Below, one piece after another: positions 23,854 to 31,725 of a stretch of DNA of 64,000 bases. Source of the DNA: an uncultured Bacilli bacterium (GTDB lineage: Bacteria > Bacillota_I > Bacilli_A > RFN20 > CAG-826); NCBI GenBank assembly GCA_944376605.1, contig CALWDE010000003.1:124001-188000 (forward strand). The letters are read 5' to 3'. Position 1 is the stretch's first letter, and every line of letters starts with the position of its first letter. The notes below the pieces were generated by a model that saw nothing but the letters and a program-made list of their open reading frames with translations, was not told where the DNA came from and ran no database searches. The translations under genes were made by a program, and so were the position numbers.

Positions 23854-25053
23854 TTAATCTTCAAGAATCTCTTGAATGATTTTCCCAATTAAGAAATTCG
23901 GTTTATCGAGAGAGAAATTAGCAAGGATTGTTGCCCCAATATCGGCAAAAGAGCTTCTCTCTTCTAACTCTTTTCCATTACAAAGAGAAGGAGAATACAC
24001 TAAAAGAGGTACTTTTTCTCTTGTATGATCTGTGCCGTGGTGCACGGGATCATTACCGTGGTCTGCTGTAATGAGCAAAAGATCGTCTTTTTCAAGTAGA
24101 GGAAGCGTTTTTGCAAGTTCTTCGTCAAACTCTTCGATACATCTTGCATAGCCAACAGGGTTTCTCCGGTGGCCATATTCGGAATCAAAATCCACTAAAT
24201 TAATAAACCACAATCCTTCTTGACCCTTATCTTCCTTTATTTGGCGACGCGTTTCTGCCATTCCTGCTAAATTATTTCCGGTGTGATTACTTTTCGTAAC
24301 ACCTTGCCCATTAAAAATATCGGATATTTTACCGATAGCAGAAGTCATATAGTGAGCTTCTTTTAAAAGATCCATAACAGTAAGAGAAGAAGGAGAAACG
24401 GTGTAGTCATGACGATTCTCAGTCCGCTTGAAGTTATCTTTATTTGTTCCTAGATATGGCCTTGCAATAACTCTGCCAACAAAATATTCCGGCTTCATGG
24501 TCAATTTACGGGCAATTTCACAGCAGCGATATAACTCTTCTAAGCCTGTTACTTCCTCATGAGCAGCAATTTGTAATACGCTATCAGCAGAAGTGTAGAC
24601 AATAAGAGAATTCTCACGCATCTGCTCTTCTCCAAGCTCTTTAAGGATTTCTGTGCCGGAAGCCGCTTTATTGCCAATAATTTTATGACCAGTTTCTTTT
24701 TCTAACTCCGCAATAAGCGAAGCGGGAAAACCAGTATCAGTAAAGGTTTGGAAGGGTTTTGTCGTTTCAATCCCCATCATCTCCCAGTGACCAGTCATGG
24801 TGTCTTTTCCCTTGCTTTGCTCTCTTAAACGCATGGCAAAGGAGTGAGGGTGCTTGTGCACCGCTTTCACGCCTGGAATATTAGCGAGCGTGCCAATGCC
24901 TAGAGATTCCATAACAGGAATTTTTAATCCGTTTACCGCTTCTGCAGCATGGACCATTGTGTTGCTGCCTACATCGTTATAAAGAGCGGCATCGGGTTCT
25001 TCGCCAATTCCCATAGAATCGGCAACAATTAAGAAGATGCGGCGATATTTCAT
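23854..25053 (-). CDS. deoB: Phosphopentomutase DeoB
   Basis: This alkaline-phosphatase-superfamily enzyme interconverts ribose-1- and ribose-5-phosphate (and the deoxy forms) in nucleoside salvage. The 399 residues show the first metal motif IVADSMGIGEEPDA, the DTMTGHWEMMG segment with the phosphorylated Thr, YTSADSVLQIAAHE, and the second metal site LLITADHGNDP with HHGTDHTREKVPLL. It follows xerD with 27 nt between, the same pair as ripX-drm in Bacillus. AAAGGAG lies 7 nt before its ATG. Confidence 0.97.
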   Translation of the reverse strand: MKYRRIFLIVADSMGIGEEPDAALYNDVGSNTMVHAAEAVNGLKIPVMESLGIGTLANIPGVKAVHKHPHSFAMRLREQSKGKDTMTGHWEMMGIETTKPFQTFTDTGFPASLIAELEKETGHKIIGNKAASGTEILKELGEEQMRENSLIVYTSADSVLQIAAHEEVTGLEELYRCCEIARKLTMKPEYFVGRVIARPYLGTNKDNFKRTENRHDYTVSPSSLTVMDLLKEAHYMTSAIGKISDIFNGQGVTKSNHTGNNLAGMAETRRQIKEDKGQEGLWFINLVDFDSEYGHRRNPVGYARCIEEFDEELAKTLPLLEKDDLLLITADHGNDPVHHGTDHTREKVPLLVYSPSLCNGKELEERSSFADIGATILANFSLDKPNFLIGKIIQEILED

Positions 25054-25080
25054 AAAGTAACTCCTTTTCTTGCTTTTATT

Positions 25081-25968
25081 TTATTGCTTTTTCTCTTTCA
25101 TGAGCAAATCGTACGCGCGTAAAACTGATTCGCTTCGTAAATGCGTATAAAGTTCTGTTGTTTCAATTTTTGTGTGTCCTAAAAGAGTTTGTACAATGCG
25201 TAAGTTTGCTCCTCCTTCTAACATATGTGTGGCAAAGGAGTGACGTAATGTGTGCGGGCTAATGGGAGTAAAAATGTCCGCCTCTTCCGCGTAACGCTTT
25301 ACCTCTTTATAAAAGAAAATACGAGATAAAGGTCTTCCTTCTCTTGATAAAAATAAATAGGGCGATTTTTGTCCTTTATTCTTTTTTCGTACCTCTTCGA
25401 TATACATTTTGGTAAGGAAAAGTGCTTCCTTAGCAACAGGAACGATTCTCTCTTTTGCGCCTTTGCCGTGTATTTTGATTCTTTCTTCTTCCCAGTCGAT
25501 ATCTTTCAGTTTTAAAAGCAATAGTTCTGATACCCGGCATCCGGAAGCGTACATAAGGTAAAGCATTGCCTTGTCGCGTAAGCCACGAGGTTCTTCTTCC
25601 TTTGGGGCACTAAGTAAGCGAATCACTTCTTCTTTTGTTAAAACAGAAGGTAATTTTGTTTCTTCTTTTGGCGTTTCTATTTTTGGTAACCCTTCTTCAA
25701 TAAGACCTTCACTTTCTAAATATGTATAAAAGCCTTTTATAGCAGAGAGTCGACGCGCAACTGTTTTGGAGGATAAACCTTTCTGTTTCATATAAGAAAG
25801 GTAAAAATACACGTGCTCCTTTTTGAGCTCACTTGTATCTTCTATCTTTGGCAAAGAAGAAAGAAAGAAGCGCAAATCCGATAAATAATTTTCTACGCTT
25901 TTTGGGAGAAGCCCTTTTTCCGCAAGAAGCATTCGTGAATAAGAAAGAAGTGCGGCATTAAGATTCAT
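25081..25968 (-). CDS. xerD: Tyrosine recombinase XerD
   Basis: The 295-residue protein has the N-terminal SAM-like core-binding domain (SYSRMLLAEKGLLPKSVENY) and the catalytic domain with Arg in YASGCRVSELL, Lys in IHGKGAKERIVP, HTLRHSFATHML, LLGHTKIETT and the nucleophile Tyr in ELYTHL. Length and the adjacent deoB support XerD rather than an integrase. Together with XerC (not in the window) it would act at the dif site 3.7 kb away. It overlaps dinB by 11 nt and has GGAGGAGG before its ATG. Confidence 0.92.
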   Translation of the reverse strand: MNLNAALLSYSRMLLAEKGLLPKSVENYLSDLRFFLSSLPKIEDTSELKKEHVYFYLSYMKQKGLSSKTVARRLSAIKGFYTYLESEGLIEEGLPKIETPKEETKLPSVLTKEEVIRLLSAPKEEEPRGLRDKAMLYLMYASGCRVSELLLLKLKDIDWEEERIKIHGKGAKERIVPVAKEALFLTKMYIEEVRKKNKGQKSPYLFLSREGRPLSRIFFYKEVKRYAEEADIFTPISPHTLRHSFATHMLEGGANLRIVQTLLGHTKIETTELYTHLRSESVLRAYDLLMKEKKQ

Positions 25969-27148
25969 TTCCTCCTCCTTTCTTTTTTAATTCAGATAAT
26001 AAAGTTAAATTCCCTTTCTCTAATTTACGGTTTAATTCGTGAACGAGAAGCTTTGTTTGATCCATCTTTTCATATTCTTCAAAGTTCCAAAAAGACATTT
26101 GAACGGTTTCTTTTCTTGGATCTACCAGATTTTGCAAGGTTACTCCAAGAAGACGGACTGTCATGCCTAAAAAGTTATGGTCAAACAAATCACTTACTCT
26201 TTCATAAATAAATTCAAAAGAATCAGTAGGTTCACTAAAAGAAACTGATTTCGAATGATTATTAAAGTGAGTATCGCGGACTAAAAGCGATACTGTTCTT
26301 CCTTTTTTCTTTTTCGCTTTTGCTCCTTCTGCCACAGAGCGTGATAAAGAAAGAAGATGCTTCCGAATTTCTAAATAATCATCCGTGTCATAGGGAAAGG
26401 TTTCTGAATGTCCAATCGATTTAGGATCAAAAGGAGATTCATCGATAAGATCGCTTCCTTCTCCTGCTATCCATTCGTTCGCGGTATAAAAGAATTTCCC
26501 TAAAGTTTCTTTCACCTCTTCTTTATCGTTTTTAAGCGCTAAGGCAAAATCGCCAATCGTGTTAATCCCAAATAGGCGAAGTCTTGCCGCACTCTTTTTA
26601 CCAACTCCATAAAAGGATTCAATCGGCAAAGGATAGAGCATTTGTGCGATATCACGTTTTCGAATAATGGTAATGCCAAGTGGCTTTTTATAATCGCTGG
26701 CCATTTTGGCTAAAAACTTAGTAGGGGCAATGCCAAGAGAACACTTTAGTCCAATTTGTTTGAGCAAACCTTGCTGAATAGATGAGAAAAAGGCGTAAGG
26801 ATCTCCTTTCACTCTCCCTGTTAAATCAACATATCCTTCATCAATAGAGGCTTCTTCAATATGCGGGCTAAAGCGTTTTAAATAAGCAAAAAAAGAACGG
26901 GATAACATCTCATAATAGGGAAAATCGACAGGCAGTAAGATAAGAGAAGGACAAATTCGTCTTGCTTCTGCAACAGGCATAGCAGAATGAACGCCTTTTT
27001 CTCTTGCTAAGTAAGAGGCGGTAGAGATCACCGAGCGCGGGCCGCTTCCTCCTACTGCTAGAGGATAGGAAGATAACTCTGGATGACGAAGCTCTTCCGC
27101 CGTAGCAAAGAAAGCATTTAAATCCGCATGCATGATGATCTTGCTCAT
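25958..27148 (-). CDS. dinB: DNA polymerase IV (Y-family, DinB)
   Basis: This translesion polymerase has the N-terminal motif MHADLNAFFATAEE (metal Asp), the steric segment AVGGSGPRSVISTASYLARE, catalytic acids in EEASIDEGYVDLTG, GIAPTKFLAKMASDYKKP, the helix-hairpin-helix GVGKKSAARLRLFGI and a little-finger domain in the last 130 residues. ATG 27148 is preferred over the GTG at 27151, with AAGGAG 6 nt upstream inside the end of dxs. Its place between dxs and xerD is not the Bacillus order and suggests local rearrangement. Confidence 0.93.
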   Translation of the reverse strand: MSKIIMHADLNAFFATAEELRHPELSSYPLAVGGSGPRSVISTASYLAREKGVHSAMPVAEARRICPSLILLPVDFPYYEMLSRSFFAYLKRFSPHIEEASIDEGYVDLTGRVKGDPYAFFSSIQQGLLKQIGLKCSLGIAPTKFLAKMASDYKKPLGITIIRKRDIAQMLYPLPIESFYGVGKKSAARLRLFGINTIGDFALALKNDKEEVKETLGKFFYTANEWIAGEGSDLIDESPFDPKSIGHSETFPYDTDDYLEIRKHLLSLSRSVAEGAKAKKKKGRTVSLLVRDTHFNNHSKSVSFSEPTDSFEFIYERVSDLFDHNFLGMTVRLLGVTLQNLVDPRKETVQMSFWNFEEYEKMDQTKLLVHELNRKLEKGNLTLLSELKKKGGGNES

Positions 27149-27151
27149 CAC

Positions 27152-29020
27152 CTACTCCTTAAGAAAGCGTATTGCTTTCTCTTCCATCGTCTCTAGATCA
27201 AGACCTAAATCTTGCAATTGATCTGTTAAAGAAGCGTGAGCGATATATTCATTATTTACTGCATAGCCAGCAATCTTGCCTCGATATCCTTTTTCTAATA
27301 GATGCGCCTCTAAGTGGGTAATAAAACCGTTTCTTGTGGAATAGGGATCATAAAGAAAGATTTTATTCGCTTTTAATAAGGAGCTAATCGCTTTTTCATC
27401 AAAAGGATAAAGCAAAGAAAAATCTAAATAACGGTAAGGAAGTTTTTTCTCTTTTAGACGTTTTTCAAGCGCTAAACCTAAAGGTCCTATGCCCATAAAG
27501 ATAGGAGAGTGATCATCTTCTCCTTCTATTTTCCAAGAGAAGATATCTTTTTTTACCTTCAGTGATTTGAGATTTTCTTTCTTTTCTAAAGTGTGAGGGT
27601 AACGAATCGCAATAATATGAGGAGAAGATAAACTTTCTTCATATAGCGATAACGCATCATCGAAACTACGCGGCATGGTAACAATAATATGAGGAATACT
27701 CATTAAAAAAGCGGGATCATAAATTCCTTGATGCGTATCTCCATTCTTCCCGCATAACCCTGCTCGATCAATGAGCAGAGTCACAGAAGCGTTCATTCTA
27801 GCGCAGTCATGTAATAGTTCATCATATGCCCTTTGTAAAAAGGTGGAATAAATGGAAACAATAGGATGAAATCCTGCAAGAGATAACGCTCCAGCGTAGG
27901 TTAAAGCGTGTTCTTCGGCAATGCCGGGATCAAAGCAGCGTTCAGGATATTTGCGGAAGCAGTTTTCTAAGTGCGAACCCTTTGCCATAGCAGGACAGAT
28001 AAGAACATTTTTCTTATCTTCCATAAAAACTTCCGTCATATCTCCCATCACATGTGACCAAGAGATTTCATCAGGATGAGTTTCCTTAGGCTTTCCAGAA
28101 GTAGGATCAAAAGGAGTTACTCCATGCCAATACCCATCTTCATCTAACTCCGCTAAAGAATAGCCTTTCCCTTTCTTCGTTTTAATATGAATCACAACAG
28201 GAGTGTCCACGCGCTTCACTTTTTGAAATACGTTTTCCATTTCTTTGATGTTATGTCCATCAAATGGACCTAAATATAGAAAACCTAAATCATCGAAAAA
28301 GTTGGAACCTACCAGTACATTTTTTACCCAGTCACGAAAAGATTTTAAATGATTAAAGGTGCCTTTCTTTTTCCGCGCCAATAGAGAAGTTTTACATTTC
28401 GCTTTTAAATGTAAATATCCCTTATTTAACGAGATAGAGCGGAAGGAATGAGAAAGCGCTCCGCGCGAAGGAGAAATGGCCATATCATTATCATTTAAAA
28501 TAATAATCACACGTGATTTTCTCCTGCCTAAATCGTTTAGTGCTTCTAAAGTTAATCCGTTCCCAATTGCCCCATCTCCCACAACTGCAATAATTTCATA
28601 ATTCTCGCGCTTGAGCTCCCTTGCATCTAGAAATGCTAAGGCAGCAGAAGCAGCAGTTCCTGAGTGACCTGCCTCATAAGCATCAAAAGGACCTTCGTTT
28701 ATTTTTTGAAAGCCGCTTACTTTACCCTTCTCATTCAGATACTCTAAGTTACGACCTGTTAAGATCTTCCAAGCATACGACTGATGTCCGACATCAAAGA
28801 TTAATTTGTCTTTAGGGAAATCAAAAACGCGCGCTAAGGCAATGGTGAGCTCAACTGTGCCAAGATTGCTAGATAGATGCCCGCCATATAAAGAAGTAAT
28901 ACGAATAATTTCCTCTCTTAGATGAGCAGCCAATGCGTCGCAATCCTTAAGTGATAGTTTTTTGACATCATTTGGACACTGAATACTATTAATGTCGATA
29001 TTTTCTAAAACTTTTTTCAT
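27152..29020 (-). CDS. dxs: 1-deoxy-D-xylulose-5-phosphate synthase
   Basis: This thiamine-diphosphate enzyme starts the MEP pathway from pyruvate and glyceraldehyde-3-phosphate. The 622 residues contain the GHLSSNLGTVELT and DVGHQSYAWKILTGR segments, the ThDP motif GDGAIGNGLTLEALND with NDNDMAIS, and the pyrimidine domain GIAEEHALTYAGALS, then IDRAGLCGKNGDTHQG. The gene follows xseB as in Bacillus, but ispA, which usually lies between them, is missing. It has no Shine-Dalgarno sequence; TATAAG lies 10 nt before the ATG. Confidence 0.96.
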   Translation of the reverse strand: MKKVLENIDINSIQCPNDVKKLSLKDCDALAAHLREEIIRITSLYGGHLSSNLGTVELTIALARVFDFPKDKLIFDVGHQSYAWKILTGRNLEYLNEKGKVSGFQKINEGPFDAYEAGHSGTAASAALAFLDARELKRENYEIIAVVGDGAIGNGLTLEALNDLGRRKSRVIIILNDNDMAISPSRGALSHSFRSISLNKGYLHLKAKCKTSLLARKKKGTFNHLKSFRDWVKNVLVGSNFFDDLGFLYLGPFDGHNIKEMENVFQKVKRVDTPVVIHIKTKKGKGYSLAELDEDGYWHGVTPFDPTSGKPKETHPDEISWSHVMGDMTEVFMEDKKNVLICPAMAKGSHLENCFRKYPERCFDPGIAEEHALTYAGALSLAGFHPIVSIYSTFLQRAYDELLHDCARMNASVTLLIDRAGLCGKNGDTHQGIYDPAFLMSIPHIIVTMPRSFDDALSLYEESLSSPHIIAIRYPHTLEKKENLKSLKVKKDIFSWKIEGEDDHSPIFMGIGPLGLALEKRLKEKKLPYRYLDFSLLYPFDEKAISSLLKANKIFLYDPYSTRNGFITHLEAHLLEKGYRGKIAGYAVNNEYIAHASLTDQLQDLGLDLETMEEKAIRFLKE

Positions 29021-29056
29021 CGTGAAACAACTTATAATCTACTAATTAATAACTAA

Positions 29057-29254
29057 TTATTTACTTTCGTTATGCTCTTCCATCACTGCTTTCGCTTTTG
29101 CTAAATCTTCTTCTAAAGACGCTAAAATCTTCTTCCCTTTTTCTGTCAAAGACATCGCTTCTTCTAGTGGCAAATCGCCTGATTCGATTTTACTTACAAG
29201 GAGATTTAGTTCATTTAATCTCTCTTCAAAAGTCATTTTCTTTTCTTCATTCAT
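29057..29254 (-). CDS. xseB: Exodeoxyribonuclease VII small subunit
   Basis: The 65-residue protein is a helical hairpin with the family motif MTFEERLNELNLLVSKIES then GDLPLEEAMSLTEKGKKI. It pairs with XseA to degrade single-stranded DNA. It overlaps xseA by 8 nt. MTFEER inside the frame is an alternative start, 6 residues downstream. Confidence 0.93.
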   Translation of the reverse strand: MNEEKKMTFEERLNELNLLVSKIESGDLPLEEAMSLTEKGKKILASLEEDLAKAKAVMEEHNESK

Positions 29255-30458
29255 CTTTGATTTCCTCCACTTTCGAGAAGACTCTTCCCTCTTTCAAAAT
29301 AGTTTGAAGAGTTCCTCCAACTGTAATATCTTTTGCTAGGCGAACTGGTTTCCCTTTTTCATTTAACGTAATGGAAAAACCGCGTTCCAGTACACGTTCT
29401 GGAGCGATCGAAAATAGTTTTGTTTTTCTCTCTTCTAAAAGAGATGTTTGTCTTTCGAAATAATGTTTTATAGCAAGGATAAACCTCTCTTTTAATGTAT
29501 CTTTTTTCTTTTCAATTTCTTCCAATAGACCATTTGGTTTTTTAAAGATGGGGCGTGACTGATATAAATCTAATACCTTTCTCTTTTCAAAATAGATCCT
29601 TGAAAAGGCGGAAAAAAGGCGTTCTTGTAACTCTTTTACTTCTAATAAAACATCTTCAACATCTAATGTAACTGCTTCTGCGGCGGCAGTAGGCGTGGAC
29701 ACTCTTAAATCACTCACTAAATCCGCAATAGAGGTATCAATTTCATGACCAATCGCAGTCACTAAAGGCGTCTTTAAGTTAGCAATAACGCGAGCGAGCT
29801 CCTCATCATTAAATGCCATTAAATCTTCATCACTCCCGCCGCCTCTAGCTAAAATTAATACGTCAAGATTTTGCTCATCAAGTTCTTTTAACGAAGTAAT
29901 TATTTCTTTAGGGGCAGATTTTCCCTGCACGCTGGCGTAAGCAAAACACATTTCCGCAAGCGGCCATCTGCGTGAAATATTTCTTCTTAAATCACTTTCC
30001 GCTGCACTATTTTGCCCACATACGATGCCGATTTTTTCTGCTGCAGTAGGAACCTTTTTCTTTCTTTCGCTAGCAAATAAACCTTCTTTTTCTAATTTTT
30101 CTTTTAACTGCTTAATTGCTAAAAGTTTAGCCCCCTCTCCAAAAGGAGTGAGGGAGCGAACACGAAAACTTAAACTGCCGCGCTTCTCATATAAGCTTAA
30201 ATCGCCTTCTACAAGAACTTCATCTCCTGTTACAGGAATATAACTGGGAGAAGCATATTCCCCTAGCCACCACGAACAAGGCAAAAATCCCTTGTCATCT
30301 TTTAAGTCAAAGAAGTAAGCCCCTTTCCAGCGCGTTACCTTTCCTACTTCCCCTTTTAGAGAAAGAGAATGAAAAAAACTCTCTTTTTGAAAAAAGCCTT
30401 TCACAAACAAGAGAAGTTCACCAACAGGAATAACCCCTTCTTGAAGGAAACGTTCCAT
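29247..30458 (-). CDS. xseA: Exodeoxyribonuclease VII large subunit
   Basis: The 403 residues comprise an N-terminal OB fold (VGELLLFVKGFFQKES, FFDLKDDKGFLPC), the catalytic domain with GIVCGQNSAAESDL, LARGGGSDEDLMAFNDEEL, TAIGHEIDTSIADLVSDLR and STPTAAAE, a long coiled coil, and the C-terminal LERGFSITLNEKGKPV. It lies directly after nusB (1 nt gap) and before xseB. Recombination and repair role by family. Confidence 0.95.
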   Translation of the reverse strand: MERFLQEGVIPVGELLLFVKGFFQKESFFHSLSLKGEVGKVTRWKGAYFFDLKDDKGFLPCSWWLGEYASPSYIPVTGDEVLVEGDLSLYEKRGSLSFRVRSLTPFGEGAKLLAIKQLKEKLEKEGLFASERKKKVPTAAEKIGIVCGQNSAAESDLRRNISRRWPLAEMCFAYASVQGKSAPKEIITSLKELDEQNLDVLILARGGGSDEDLMAFNDEELARVIANLKTPLVTAIGHEIDTSIADLVSDLRVSTPTAAAEAVTLDVEDVLLEVKELQERLFSAFSRIYFEKRKVLDLYQSRPIFKKPNGLLEEIEKKKDTLKERFILAIKHYFERQTSLLEERKTKLFSIAPERVLERGFSITLNEKGKPVRLAKDITVGGTLQTILKEGRVFSKVEEIKDE

Positions 30459-30459
30459 A

Positions 30460-30891
30460 TTATTTCCTTTCGCGAGCAGGAAGAGTCTTATCTAAGACGG
30501 CATTTACAAACTTATAGTCATTAGGCTCTAAAAACTTTTTAGCAAGTTCTACTGCATTATTAATAATGACCGCTTTTGCTACATCTTCTTCCACATAAAA
30601 GTAATGCGTGGAAGCGAGTAAAAGAATTGCCTGCTCAATGCGGTCAAGGCGCTGAAATTTCCATTTTGGCATATTTGCCTGGAAGAGAGGAATGATGTCA
30701 TTTAAATGAAGTAAAGCGTGTACAAGACACTTTTTGACAAAAAGATCCGCATCTTCATAGGAGGTAGCAGTTAAACCGGAAACAATATCCTCTACCGGCA
30801 CCTCCTCGTTCATATAAATATAATTTAAAGCATCATAAATTGCCGTCATCGCAATTTCTTGAGCTCTCGTTCTTGTAAGTTCGTTTTCCAT
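30460..30891 (-). CDS. nusB: Transcription antitermination factor NusB
   Basis: The 143-residue all-helical protein starts with RTRAQEIAMTAIYDAL (RNA-binding Arg-rich start) and ends with the conserved NAVELAKKFLEPNDYKFVNA and VLDK. NusB with S10 supports rRNA antitermination. Position between asp23 and xseA is the Firmicute order (folD is absent). Confidence 0.92.
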   Translation of the reverse strand: MENELTRTRAQEIAMTAIYDALNYIYMNEEVPVEDIVSGLTATSYEDADLFVKKCLVHALLHLNDIIPLFQANMPKWKFQRLDRIEQAILLLASTHYFYVEEDVAKAVIINNAVELAKKFLEPNDYKFVNAVLDKTLPARERK

Positions 30892-30892
30892 A

Positions 30893-31354
30893 TTATTTCC
30901 TGTTTTTGTTGATGCGTTTTTCTATCCATAAAAGTCTAGCATAAAGAGCATACTGGGTCACCGCTAAGAGGAGAAAAAGAGAAGGAATTAAAATAGAAGT
31001 GACATAATCACCGCCTGATAAAGCGTGTTCTCCAGGAAAGAAAGAGACAATAAAATCTGCCAAATAAAATAGATGTAGAGGCAGCATCCAAAATGGCTTT
31101 ACGAAAAAGGCGCGGTAACTAGCAAAGGCGGCATAGACCAGATAAAAAGTAAGAAGAGAGAATAAAATAAGATAATTTTCTTCTAAAAATAAAATCCGAA
31201 AGGTAAAAGGGGTAAAAGCTAAAGCGGATTTGCTTAAAAAAGCAAAACACAAAGCAAGCAGTGTTAAAAGAAAGGAAGAAGCAAAAAGAAGCACGCTGCT
31301 TTGATATTGAAGTAGCGGCTTCTTAAGAGGGGAATGAATAGAAGAAGTGCTCAT
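30893..31354 (-). CDS. Four-helix membrane protein of unknown function
   Basis: The 153-residue protein has four predicted membrane helices (about residues 20-45, 57-80, 86-107, 117-140) and a basic C-terminus (EKRINKNRK). I do not recognise a family. It overlaps asp23 by 4 nt and is 1 nt from nusB, so it is co-translated with both. Some Firmicutes encode AmaP-like membrane anchors for Asp23 proteins; this protein may play that part, but the sequence alone does not show it. Confidence 0.7.
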   Translation of the reverse strand: MSTSSIHSPLKKPLLQYQSSVLLFASSFLLTLLALCFAFLSKSALAFTPFTFRILFLEENYLILFSLLTFYLVYAAFASYRAFFVKPFWMLPLHLFYLADFIVSFFPGEHALSGGDYVTSILIPSLFLLLAVTQYALYARLLWIEKRINKNRK

Positions 31355-31701
31355 GCGGTAAGAGAGGTGACCCTCACTTCAATACGGAAAGGCAAAGCCT
31401 CACACATCTTGGCAATCGCTTTTGCGACATTTTTTTGAATCATAGAGCAAACTTCTGGAACGCTTTCTGCGTTTTTGCTAATCGAGACATCAAGTCTTAA
31501 ATCGATGCGTCCATCTTTCCGGAAGGAAGCGCGAACTGGCCCCTCCAAAGTAAAGATACCTTTCTTTTGTTTAGCGTGCTGAATCGAAGCACCAGGTACA
31601 GAAGAAGCAGCAATAGCCGCAATTCTTTCAAAAGCGTGACGTCCAATCGCCAAATCGCCATTATATTGGTAATTATTAATGTAATAGTAATCGCGTTTCA
31701 T
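31351..31701 (-). CDS. Asp23/Gls24 family protein (YqhY-like)
   Basis: The 116-residue protein contains the Asp23 fold: GDLAIGRHAFERIAAIAASS, VPGASIQHAK, then DLRLDVSISKNAESVPEV and the terminal KMCEALPFRIEVRVTSL. Family members are linked to envelope homeostasis and, for YqhY, to control of acetyl-CoA carboxylase in Bacillus. It precedes nusB as yqhY does in Bacillus. TTAGGA lies before the ATG; it is 24 nt from tkt. Confidence 0.9.
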   Translation of the reverse strand: MKRDYYYINNYQYNGDLAIGRHAFERIAAIAASSVPGASIQHAKQKKGIFTLEGPVRASFRKDGRIDLRLDVSISKNAESVPEVCSMIQKNVAKAIAKMCEALPFRIEVRVTSLTA

Positions 31702-31725
31702 ATCATTATCCTAAGGGATAACACT

